Source of the DNA: Nyssa sinensis
Taxonomy: Eukaryota; Streptophyta; Magnoliopsida; Cornales; Nyssaceae
Assembly (NCBI GenBank): GCA_008638375.1
Contig: CM018038.1
Span: forward strand, 28,494,753-28,558,752
DNA: 64,000 nt
Direction of reading: 5' to 3'
Below are positions 55,548-64,000 of the stretch, piece after piece (the stretch's first letter is position 1; each line of letters begins with the position of its first letter). The position numbers and the translations under genes were made by a program. The notes under the pieces are model-generated. The model saw only the letters and a list, made by a program, of their open reading frames with translations, made no database searches and had not been told where the DNA came from.

Positions 55548-56095
55548 CACATCATAGTTGTTAAAATCAGTTCAGACATCTACCCAATAAAAGAATCAAG
55601 TTAATAGATTATTGATTCAACAAATGAGTTTATTGATCGGACCGGTTATATTATTAAAATATTAAACATATATTTTAGAATATATCATAGAATAAAAGAT
55701 CACTAATAAAATATGAATATAAGCATGCTAAATAATATATTATTGTATTATCAGACCTAATAAAAAATTTAAGTTAAATACTACAGTAAGCATGATAATA
55801 AAAACTAAACACACCTCACGAGTATATTAAAATATATTTTTAATATGATTTATGAGAATAAATCACTTAAAATTTTAATTATTAGATCATTTTTTTTTGT
55901 AATTGTTTTCAATTCAACTGATTCACACAAACTAGTCCGATTCACTAGGTTAATCATAAAATCGACCGAATTAACCGATTTTTACTAGTTTATACCTTCG
56001 AATAGTTTAATAACAAAATTTGACTGATTTGACTTTCGATTTACCGTTTCACCGAATTGATTCACTAGATCAGACTGAATTTAATAATACTACTA
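55548..56095. mobile_element. Possible MITE with complementary ends
   Basis: The left end (CATAGTTGTTAAAATCAGTT) and the complement of the right end (TATAGTAGTATTATTAAATT then CAGTCTGATC) are alike. The interior has GGACCGGTTAT and ACTAGTCCGATTCACTAG motifs typical of a common plant MITE. No target duplication was found. Confidence 0.4.
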
Positions 56096-56578
56096 TACAC
56101 TCTCTTAATGAAGAATGAGAATAAAACTCGTAACTTACCGATCAAATTAATCCCAATTGACATTTAAAATAAATGACAAGCCATTAAATGCACTAAAAAT
56201 CAACATTCCATACTTGCACTAAAGAAGAGCCTGATTCGTCAATGACAGTCTTTAATTAAATGTGGACTCCTCTTCATTTCATAAATGAAATGCAAAAATT
56301 TCAATGCAATAAATTGTAACAACCCACGTCTATAAAGAAAATAAATACACCATATTAAATGAGCATAATATTATAGCTTGAGTGGATTTTAAGCATCTCA
56401 CACAAGCTTATCTCATTAACTGCGCTAACTCATGATTTTACTTAAAGATGCGTACTTTATTTTTTTTTATCCAAATTTGATCCGAAGTTTATATTCTTAT
56501 AATTTGTAAAGTAATAATTGTATAATATAATTTTTATTGAAAAAAAATGAGACTTATCTCAGTTTCTTTAAGCACGAT

Positions 56579-56818
56579 GTTTAACTCCAGACTAGATAGG
56601 AGGAACATCCTCCTATTCACATATATCTCATAATTTCAGTGGGCCATATATGTACTCACGTGCAATGCATATGTGCTTTTGGATTTATATAATTTTTTAT
56701 TTTTTTGTTAAAACTAAATAATCACATGATATATATGTGAGTGCATACGTAACCCATTAATATTGTGACACGTAAATGGGTAAGAGGAAATTCCTCCTAT
56801 CTGATTTAGAGCCGAACC
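56579..56818. mobile_element. Short MITE (240 bp) with 25-bp imperfect inverted ends
   Basis: Left end GTTTAACTCCAGACTAGATA then GGAGGA; the complement of the right end is GGTTCGGCTCTAAATCAGAT then AGGAGGA. The arms also share TCCTCCTATT-type sequence. The centre has near-palindromic ATATATGTACTCACGTGCA and ATATATGTGAGTGCATACG. No clear target duplication. Confidence 0.6.
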
Positions 56819-56933
56819 TTATTATTTATTTAATGCATTAAAGATCTTTATTACACTTTTGAATTGGAAAACAACTTGAATATTATTTTATCAAATAAAA
56901 AAAAAATCATGAGAACAACAAACACATGGTAGG

Positions 56934-57314
56934 TGTTGTTGTAAAAAATAGCCCATACCTGTGATTCGGCAAGAAGGACCTACAAAAAAGAAAAGGGGGG
57001 CTCTTCGACGATCAAGTGAGTAAAGAGAAAATAAAATATAACATATATCTATAAAAAAGAATGAATGTGTGTTTGAGCATACCTGACCCCTTTATTTATA
57101 GGGTTGAGAGTCCTTGATTTTAGCAGTTTCCCATATTGAATAGAATTCCTTACTTGCTTAACAAGGTTAAGGAATATGTGATAATCCTCCTAACTGGAGT
57201 AGGATTTCTTTCCTATCTAAAAGACTTGCCATTTAGGATATATTCCTTATAGGTAGCTAATATTAGGGGTACACGTGTTGTGTCCATAGTGGTGGGATAT
57301 TTTTTGGCATATCA
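56934..57314 (-). repeat. 3' LTR of the non-autonomous element
   Basis: On the minus strand it starts TGATATGCCAAAAAATATCC and ends TTTTTTACAACAACA. CCTATAAATAAAGGGG (minus strand, near 57100) is a probable TATA region. Confidence 0.9.
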
Positions 57315-57331
57315 ACTAGCCCCCCTACTTC
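57315..57331 (-). other. Polypurine tract of the non-autonomous element
   Basis: The minus strand reads AAGTAGGGGGGCTAGT directly before the LTR's TGATATGCC, the expected position and composition. Confidence 0.7.
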
Positions 57332-57622
57332 CTGAGCCTTACCTGTTGGCCAGTAAGGTTAGGAAGCAGTAATATTGATCTAGACTAACAGAATCTTGAG
57401 TTGGAAAGAGCTGTAATGAAATCTTTTAGAGAAGTTGATGAATAAATCATGTCGAATAAGCTTATCTAAGCTTTTTAAAATAACTGATGAGCTAAACTCA
57501 GTAAAGCTGATGACTTGAGTTCGAAAGAGTATTATCTAAGCTCGGAAAGGCTAATGTCTAGTGCTCGAAAGGACTAATGGCCTGAGCTAAGTCTTGAATT
57601 TTCTTTTATTTCTCATGCGACT

Positions 57623-57865
57623 CATGCAATGGCTACCATTGTGGACCGCCCTGATGATATGGAGCACATCGACAAACTCCAAGGCAAAATAGATAATCTC
57701 CGTCTTTAGTTGGACACTGCCCAATTCATGGCCTCCAGTGTTGAAGCTGCTCAAAATTTGGTTGAGAGTATAGGAAATGGTGAAGGCTCAAACTAAGACA
57801 GATTTGAAGGCTGAAGTCGGCAGATTGAGGGAGAGAATTTATTAACTATGGCTACCATATGTGCA
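57623..57865 (+). pseudogene. Remnant of an antisense coiled-coil gene in the small element
   Basis: The plus strand (antisense to the element) reads MATIVDRPDDMEHIDKLQGK, then IDNLRL-stop-LDTAQFMASSVEAAQ and, in another frame, TDLKAEVGRLRERIY. The heptad-like Leu/Ala/Glu-rich pattern and position (between the tandem repeats and the polypurine tract, opposite strand) correspond to the coiled-coil exon of the Tat element's antisense gene at 51070-50570. Stops show decay. Confidence 0.55.
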
Positions 57866-58149
57866 AGAAGAAGCTCTTCAAACTTCACCCTAATCTCGAC
57901 GTTATTAGACTGTATGAGGTTTTAGTTTCAAAGGTCGAGTAGAGCTTGTTGTCGATCTTCCTTAATCTGGCCAGTATGAGGCTTCAGAGCAAGAATAAAA
58001 ACCTACCCTTGCTTTTGGTTTTGAATTTCCAAGTTTGTGCTTAACTGCGTACAAACTTTGCTAACCTCCATAATCATCTTGAGGTATGAATTAAATCAAG
58101 TCCCCGTGTTATTTTGAGAGATCTTTGCAAAAGACTTAATTGAATGAAA

Positions 58150-58620
58150 TATTCAGACCTATAGCACTTGTAATGGATACAAGGCTTTTAGGCGTCTGTA
58201 CGTTGAGATGGACCATACCTAGGGTTCTATGCATTGAGATAGACCAAGCCTATAGCATTTGTAATGGATACAAGGCGTTTGGGGGTCATTGAAATGGACC
58301 AGACCTGGGGGTTTGTGTATTAAGATGGACCAAGCCTATAGCACTTGTAATGAATACAAGGCGTTTATGGGTCGTTGAAATGGACCAGACCTGGGAGTTT
58401 GTGCATTGAGATGGACTAAGCCTATAGCACTTGTAATGGATACAAGGCATTTAGGGGTCGTTGAAATGGACTAGACCTAGGAGTCTGAGCATTAAGATGG
58501 ACCAAGCATATAGCACTTGTAATGGATATAAGGATTTTAGGGGTCGTTGAAATGGACCAGACCTGGGAGTCTGTGCATTGAGATGAACCAGACCTGGGGG
58601 TCTATGCATTGCAGTCCCTC
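58150..58620. repeat. 86-bp tandem repeats related to the Tat 30-bp array
   Basis: GCCTATAGCACTTGTAATGG-type sites recur at about 58158, 58248, 58334, 58420 and 58506, an 86-bp period after the first. Each unit contains two copies of CATTGAGATGGACCAGACCT-like sequence. The complement, AGGTCTGGTCCATCTCAATG, matches the core of the 30-bp unit at 49597-49895. The arrays lie in the same relative place within the two elements. Confidence 0.9.
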
Positions 58621-58709
58621 ACCAATCACAATATATAGCAGGTTAAAGATTTCGACACACATAAACATACTGCCATCTAGATTGGTTATTTAGGAGACTC
58701 AGAATTCCC

Positions 58710-58871
58710 CTATTTGGGAACAGAATAGGGGCAACCAGTGACAACAATACCAAATCCACCATCACCAATAATGTAGGTCTTGCTGAAATTTTTAGTTGCT
58801 GATACAATATCTGAAAGGTTTAGCTGTAGTAGAGAGTTCTCAAAAGTTGCAATATTAATGCTTAGTGGCTC
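58710..58871 (-). pseudogene. Captured fragment of an EMS1-like LRR receptor kinase
   Basis: On the minus strand a 53-codon frame reads EPLSINIATFENSLLQLNLS, then DIVSATKNFSKTYIIGDGGF, then GIVVTGCPYSVPK before a TAG at 58712-58710. The start of this segment matches the juxtamembrane and kinase subdomain I region of EMS1/EXS-type leucine-rich-repeat receptor kinases: EPLSIN-A-FE--LL, DIV-AT--FSK--IIGDGGFG with the ATP-binding glycine loop. The match ends just after GFG-V. No catalytic core follows, so it cannot be an active kinase. It lies where gag-pol would be in a full element. Confidence 0.8.
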
Positions 58872-58975
58872 CTATAGACTTCTTACCCAAAAGCTCATCA
58901 CTGAACTGTGATTCAATTGCTTTCACAAGCTTACCCTCTCCCTCATTTGTAAGCTGGCTTTCATCACTCGAGATC
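58872..58975 (-). pseudogene. Unrecognised coding-like stretch next to the kinase fragment
   Basis: Directly upstream (minus strand) of the kinase fragment but in a different frame, the sequence reads SSDESQLTNEGEGKLVKAIE then SQFSDELLGKKSIG. The composition is protein-like, but I do not recognise it. It may be a second captured fragment fused to the first. Confidence 0.35.
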
Positions 58976-59099
58976 TGGCGGGAGTGAAGTCCCAACCAAG
59001 ATTAATCGATCTTCAACACGACTAGAAACTTGGTTTTGCCAAACCCCAACTGAGGTGAATCGATCTTTGACCGCCTTCAAAAATGATGCAAAGAAACGA

Positions 59100-59265
59100 T
59101 CCGACATAAGTCGATCTCGACGATGATGACATTGAATCTTAACGGTGATCAGCTGACGACCGACGCTGTCAAATCCCGACGACGATGCATGATGGATCTC
59201 GATGGTAACCACTAAAACTTAACGGCGACGGCTGGATCCCGACGGCAATGGTTGGATCTCGACGG
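59100..59265. repeat. GACGGCGA/TCGACGG-rich short repeats
   Basis: Diverged repeats of a GATCCCGACGGCAATGGTTG-like 18-24-bp phrase give a GC-rich patch unlike its AT-rich surroundings, inside the non-autonomous element. Confidence 0.55.
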
Positions 59266-59497
59266 TACTGTGACTTCTGAGAGAACCCAGAGCCGAGAGA
59301 ACAGCTCAGATAGTAGCTACGTTAATGGGTTATGTGTGTTGAAGGAAGAAGTGCTTCCGGCATCCTTAGTTGATAGTGATGAGAGAAAAATTCCTGCAAT
59401 GGAAAAACAACCCAGAGATTTTCAAGAGGAAACCCCCTTTGATAGGACCGTTCGAGAGAGGCAAATCCCAAGTGGGTTAGATCTTGTTGTTTGGTAG
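59252..59497 (+). other. Unknown 81-codon open frame inside the non-autonomous element
   Basis: The frame runs ATG to TAG on the strand opposite to the element. It reads like protein: VTSERTQSRENSSDSSYVNG, LCVLKEEVLPASLVDSDER, KQPRDFQEETPFDRTVRERQ, then IPSGLDLVVW. It is acidic and rich in charged and Ser residues, with no transmembrane segment or motif I can name. It could be the C-terminal end of a captured host gene in reverse orientation, or chance. Confidence 0.4.
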
Positions 59498-59578
59498 TCT
59501 TTTCCTGTATTTAGAGAGATAAATATATCATTTAGATATTTTAGAGAGAGCCAACACAGAGAGCTATTGTATTTTTAG

Positions 59579-59605
59579 GGAGAGAGAGAGAGAGAGAGAG
59601 AGAGT
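59579..59605. repeat. (GA)n microsatellite
   Basis: About twelve GA dinucleotides in the interior of the non-autonomous element. Confidence 0.9.
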
Positions 59606-60077
59606 TTCATCTATTTCAAGTGTAGAACCTTGCAGAAGAAAATGCCATAGGGTTTTTCTGAAATAATATTAAAATAGGTTAGATCATGATGCTTTTTTTC
59701 TTGCACTAAAAAATAATAAAAAATTAAATCACGTGTAATGATTAGATATGTTGAAAAATTATAAATCAATAGTTTCTGACTTGATCAGTATACATATTGT
59801 ACTGATTTGATTATGACATATATATACATATAGATATATGTATTTATAAAAAAGATCTTGAGATTATATATATGGACATGTATTTGTATATACATAATCT
59901 TGTAAGTTATATGCATAATTTGATCTCTACGTTGATATATAAGAATTTAATCTGATTTAATTGTGTTTAACATTTATGAAGTTATATTGAACTTGAGAGA
60001 ATTTAAATAATCATTAGCAAGAAATATTAATAAGAGAGAAGTAAAAATTTATGAAACAACGAATGTTGATTGTCGTT

Positions 60078-60097
60078 CTCACAGGCAGGCGCCAAAC
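60078..60097 (-). other. Primer-binding site of the non-autonomous element
   Basis: The minus strand, reading away from the LTR, is GTTTGGCGCCTGCCTGTGAG. It shares TTTGGCGCC and CTGTGAGAA with the Tat element's site, with a small difference between them, so both probably use the same kind of tRNA primer. Confidence 0.8.
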
Positions 60098-60479
60098 TGT
60101 TGTTACAAAAAATAGCCCATGTCTGTGATTTAGCCAGAAGGACCTGCAAAAAAAAGAAAATGGAGATTCCCCGACGATCAAGTCAGTAAAGAGAAAATAA
60201 AATATAACGTGTATATGTAAAAAAAGAATGAATGTGTGTTTGAGCATACCTGACTCCTTTATTTATAGGGTTGAGAGTCATTGATTTTGGCAGTTTCCTA
60301 TATTGAATAGAATTTCTTACTTGCTTGACAAGGTTAAAGAATATGTAATAATTCTCCTAACTGAGGTAGGATTTCTTTCTTATCTAAAAGACTTGTCATT
60401 TAGGATATATTTCTTGTAGGTAGCTAATATTAGGGGTACACCTGTCGCGTCCAGTGGTGGAATATTTTTTGGCATATCA
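60098..60479 (-). repeat. 5' LTR of the non-autonomous element
   Basis: On the minus strand it starts TGATATGCCAAAAAATATTC and ends TTTTTTGTAACAACA. It is followed by GTAGG on its outer side and the primer site on its inner side. Confidence 0.9.
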
Positions 60480-60484
60480 GTAGG

Positions 60485-61840
60485 TTAGCCAAAAATGATT
60501 CTTAATTTGTGAAGTTAGAAAATTATGATTAGAATCAAATCATTTTCTAACATAAAGAAAAAAAAAACAAGTTAGAAAATGAAAAAAAAGTAATTTCCTC
60601 TCTTTGAGCTTTCTTTCTTTCCTTTTAAAATTCTCTCACTCACATTCGTTTCCAAAAAATCTCACTTTTAAGTTTTAACTCTTTCATATAATTTTTATGT
60701 GTAGAGACACTGTGTTCTAACTCTAATTTATAATTTTTCTTCTCCAATATTATCATGTATTAGATGTTATCATGGTGTAAAATATAAATAAATATTGCAA
60801 AAAATTTGTTAAAAATAATATATAATTATTTTTAAAATAAAATTATTAATTATTACTTTTTTAATAAATTTTATTAATGAATTGTTTTTTCAAAAATAAA
60901 CTAATTTGAACATAAAAAATAAGACATGCAGATATATATTAGCAAAGCGTCGAACTTTTTCACAAAAATGAAAATTTATATTATGTATATTTTAAGTTAT
61001 AAGATACTGTTAACATAGTGTTTTATATAATATATTGTGCATGTATTTATTTTAACAATTAATATTATTAATGAATTTTTCAAAAAATATTAATTATTAA
61101 GTTTTTTATGAAAGCGACATAATAATACAATTAATTTAATTAAATAATATAATTACAGTATTATATAACAATAAAAAAAAAGTACACAATCTAATAATCT
61201 AATATTAAGAGAAACTTATCAATCCATGTAGGCCAAACTCCTGAATGAAAAAAATTAATTAAGAGATTGTTATTTGCACTCTCAAAAATACTCTCATTCT
61301 TTAAAAGCAATTTGAAAAGCCCAATGATGAAGAGTTATTTGGAGTGCATGAGTTTATTTAGGGAGTGGAAATAGCCTCTCCCTAAATTAATGAGGTAAAG
61401 TCTAAATTGTCTTCTGCATAAAGATAAGATAAGGCAGAAAAATCTATTCGACACGTCAGCCTTATCAATCTCTCCCAGTGATGGAGATCTACATCATCCT
61501 TGGTAACCTACCGTCCGATAATCCTTCAACATTGCATGATGGAGATTGGAAAGGTTTTCGATGGTAAAGATGCAATAGAATTTTGTACTTCTGGGAACAC
61601 ACAATAATTTCCGTGCAACCGATTACTATGTAAGTAAGACAAGTACAAGGTTTTCTTGTTATTAATCAATTTCCATTTTTATCCTTATGGCTTCTGGACA
61701 TGATAGGCAAATGCCACCAAAAAAAACTTAAGCAGTAATTGACTTATTGAGTTATTTCTTACCAAAAACAAATAAAAATAAAATAGAAGTGCTAGGGTTT
61801 TTCTAAGCCTCCAAAAATAAATAAAATGGCCTTGTATCAA
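60485..61840. other. Intergenic AT-rich sequence, no gene seen
   Basis: AT-rich DNA. A less AT-rich stretch at 61255-61560 (TTGCACTCTCAAAAATACTC; GTCAGCCTTATCAATCTCTC) might be a degraded MITE, without defined ends. No genes. Confidence 0.5.
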
Positions 61841-62360
61841 GTATTTTTTAAAGTCTTTAAAACAATTTTTTTAATTTAAAAAGTTTATGATATATTTTTT
61901 TTATTTAAAAGATTAAAAAATAAACTTTTAATACAAAAGAGTCCAATTCTTATCTTTCATTTTAACACTGTTAAAAAATATTACTGATTATATCAAAATA
62001 ACTTTCAAGATACATTTTAAAAAATACTAAATAATAGATACAACAAATTCTTTAATAAAAAAATAACATTTTTTTTTTTATCTAGAATGCCTAAAAATTA
62101 AATTTTTACTTTATAAAATGTTTTTATTTTTTGGGATTGAAAATTTTATTTTATATATTTTTTAATATGTTTTTTTTCTAAAATGTATCTTGAAAGTCAT
62201 TTTAGTATAATCAATAATATTTTTTAACGGTATTAAAATAAAAGTTAACAATTAATTTTTTTTGTATTAAACATTTCGTTTTTAGACTTTTTAGATAGAA
62301 AAAATGTATTATAGATTTTTTGAATTGAAAAAATTATTTTAGGGACTTTTTAATATTTTT
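61841..62360. mobile_element. Foldback/MITE-like long inverted repeat (about 520 bp)
   Basis: The left arm from 61841 (AAAGTCTTTAAAACAATTTT) is complementary, with mismatches, to the right arm ending near 62360 (complement AAAAGTCCCTAAAATAATTT). Matching continues inward: TTTCAAGATACATTTTAAAA at 62006 against the complement of TAAAATGTATCTTGAAAGTC at 62180. The arms cover nearly the whole unit with a short centre near 62090-62150. AT-rich, no gene. Confidence 0.7.
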
Positions 62361-63153
62361 ATTCATAAGCTTTTTTCTCATCATAATTTCTTATTTATAA
62401 ATAAATAAATTTGACCATTTAAGATTCATATTTTAATAATATATATATATTAATTAATAGTTTTTTTTTATAAGTCAACCTTACATGATAGTAAATAATT
62501 AATAGTTTTGATGTTAAATAATTCCCATTTTAAAAAAAAAAAAGTCTCTATTGTATAATTGTAGTATTAATTATCAGAATAAAAAATACATCATGTATAT
62601 TATATAAGAATTATTTAGTGACATTAATTTTAAATAATAAAAAGAAGACTAGGAGTTTTTTTTTTATAACTTAAATTGAACATAATATATATTCTTTATG
62701 AAAAAGGTTCATTTGTCTTGAATATATGTAAACATATTCTATTTTTAAATAAAATCTGTATAATTGGAAACAAATTTTTGCAAGGAAATTTTTCATTAAC
62801 AAAATTATAGGGAAATTTATGACTAATAATTTTCAAGTCTCCCGATATTTTAAGTTATTATAAAGCCATTTATTTTAAAAATTAAGATTGTGCTCCCAAT
62901 TTTTTTTTTTTATTTTTTCACAATAGCCCTTCTAAATTCTTATTTCACATTTTTATCCCCTAAGTTCATGATTTGTATTGCGATTCGTTAGCTAATTGAA
63001 TACTATTAAAAAAGAAATCAAAATGAATAGTTGTAAAAAATCATAAAATTGAAATTTAATAGAATGATGTCTCAATGTGTGATCACTCCCCCTTTACCCA
63101 TGATTACATCAAAAGTTTGTTGCCGACAGTTTCCTCAATGCCAGTTGAACGAC
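62361..63153. other. Intergenic AT-rich sequence, no gene seen
   Basis: Very AT-rich DNA with T and A runs. Nothing recognisable. Confidence 0.55.
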
Positions 63154-63169
63154 TAAATTTGAAATAATT

Positions 63170-63469
63170 TTTTTTTATGAATCCGCGAGGATCAATTTAC
63201 GTGTATCAGATTAAGTCTCTCTTAAAACTAAATTTAAAATAATTTTTTTTTTATAAATCGGTAAAGACCAATATACACGTACTAGACTAAGTCTCTTTTC
63301 CCGTGACAGTCAAGTCCACTTTTTAAGCAATAGCTGTTATTTTTTCGTGACAGTCAGACCTATCTTTTAAGCAATAGCTGCCACGGATTCAACACAGAAA
63401 AGACTCGAACTCGAAACATTTAAATTTTATTCTCAACATCTTTACCAATTAGCCACATTCCTGAATAGT
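63170..63469 (-). mobile_element. SINE, minus strand, with duplicated 3' tail
   Basis: The minus-strand 5' end near 63462 reads TGTGGCTAATTGGTAAAGAT (box A). It is followed by CGAGTTCGAGTCTTTTCTGT (box B) and a body with GGCAGCTATTGCTTAAAAG. The 3' tail module of about 75 bp occurs twice (63153-63228 and 63229-63303). Flanks TAAATTTGAAATAATT (63154-63169) and TAAATTCAAAATAATT (63470-63485) form a likely 16-bp target duplication with two mismatches. Confidence 0.7.
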
Positions 63470-63638
63470 TAAATTCAAAATAATTAGAGCGATTTGTAAA
63501 CATGAAGGCGGTGGTTAACTCAGGACAATATGAAAAATATAAAAAGTAATTTTAATTGCTTCATTAATGGATATTAATGCGGCAACTAAAGCAAATATGA
63601 CTTAATATGGAAGTTAGTATTAGAAAGGAATTGATAAA

Positions 63639-63803
63639 ACAATAATACTAGGGATCCCGCTTTTTTTTTTTTACCCATCTTGATCCCATCTCTTTTGTGC
63701 CATCTCACGGTGGACAAGACTTACCATTTATAGAATTCATCACGTGAGTTTCACTTATGTGAGAGGTATAGGATAAAAAGAAGATAAATCCCTAGCATTG
63801 TTC
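63639..63803. mobile_element. Short MITE with CTAGGGAT ends
   Basis: Left AACAATAATACTAGGGATCC and the complement of the right end, GAACAATGCTAGGGATTTAT, are inverted copies around a roughly 165-bp unit with no gene. A 3-bp length difference near the tip leaves the exact ends uncertain. Confidence 0.6.
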
Positions 63804-63889
63804 TAAAAATGAATCTGCATCAATACATTTCAATATAAACCTTTAATAAAAATTAATTTGTACTAATAAACTTTTATACAAACCTCTTA

Positions 63890-64000
63890 GGCTACTTTGG
63901 TATGTTGAAATTGAATGATAAAGAAATATAATGGACTAAGAAATAACAAGAGGTAGGAGTAGAATAGTAATGATCATTCCTTCATTTCAATCCTTTGTTT
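63890..64000 (+). mobile_element. Left end of a Harbinger-type MITE, cut by window edge
   Basis: GGCTACTTTGGTATGTTGAA is preceded by TTA and resembles the left end of the MITE at 15846 (GGCTACGTTTGGTACGCAGG). Downstream GAATGATAAAG, AGGTAGGAGTAGAATAGTAA and ATCATTCC motifs match its subterminal style. The rest is outside the window. Confidence 0.65.

Larger units (their letters stand above)
56934..60479 (-). mobile_element. Non-autonomous LTR element carrying host-gene fragments (3.5 kb)
   Basis: LTRs of about 382 bp at 56934-57314 and 60098-60479 are flanked by a perfect 5-bp target duplication GTAGG (56929-56933 and 60480-60484). The element is oriented leftward: primer site at 60097-60078, polypurine tract at 57331-57315. 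It has no gag, protease, RT or integrase. In element order the interior holds an unknown region with a reverse-oriented 81-codon frame, a receptor-kinase fragment, an 86-bp tandem array and a remnant of an antisense coiled-coil gene. The last two and the primer site match the layout of the 10-kb Tat element at 43289. LTRs differ at roughly a tenth of sites, so it is older than the Tat copy. Confidence 0.9.

Overview
The window is plant nuclear DNA, almost certainly from a eudicot and probably a woody rosid. It is AT-rich, and its two host genes are broken into many exons by introns swollen with transposons. It also holds plant L1 and RTE LINEs, a Tat-type Ty3/gypsy element, Copia-type LTRs, tRNA-derived SINEs and hAT and Harbinger MITEs. 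The species cannot be fixed from sequence alone.

Host genes. Both lie on the minus strand. (1) The 5' part of VPS9A, the guanine-nucleotide exchange factor for plant Rab5 GTPases, has three coding exons (15095-14986, 14495-14348, 5465-5295). The rest of the gene runs off the left edge. Introns 2 and 3 are at least 8.8 kb and 5.3 kb and are loaded with LINE, SINE and hAT insertions. (2) A complete GT31 beta-1,3-galactosyltransferase gene has 11 exons from 40422 to 29185. They join in frame to 1,200 nt (399 residues). Its 8.4-kb intron 5 carries a SINE, an L1 fragment and a miniature LTR element.

Layout. 1-5.3 kb: VPS9A intron 3 with an L1 LINE. 5.3-15.1 kb: VPS9A exons 3 to 1. 15.8-17.1 kb: Harbinger-type MITE with internal 194-bp tandem repeats. 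17.6-18.5 kb: degenerate repeats. 19.9-24.1 kb: dead Harbinger transposase gene split by a 2.8-kb solo LTR. 24.1-28.2 kb: RTE LINE split by a Copia-type solo LTR, next to a second, truncated related LTR. 29.2-40.4 kb: galactosyltransferase. 41.9-42.5 kb: 58-59-bp minisatellite. 43.3-53.6 kb: full-length but dead Tat-lineage gypsy element, with dual RNase H, an antisense intron-bearing gene, 30-bp tandem repeats and an AAAAG target duplication. 56.9-60.5 kb: a non-autonomous LTR element in the opposite orientation (target duplication GTAGG). 60.5-64 kb: AT-rich DNA with MITEs, a SINE and a foldback element.

The most notable finding is the 3.5-kb element at 56934-60479. It has the same kind of primer site, the same class of minisatellite and a remnant of the same antisense coiled-coil gene as the 10-kb gypsy element. 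Where gag-pol should be, it carries foreign sequence, including a recognisable piece of an EMS1-type leucine-rich-repeat receptor kinase (glycine loop GDGGFG). It looks like a gene-capturing passenger of the Tat family. Other well-supported observations are exact target-site duplications for many insertions and two clean nested insertions into coding sequence.
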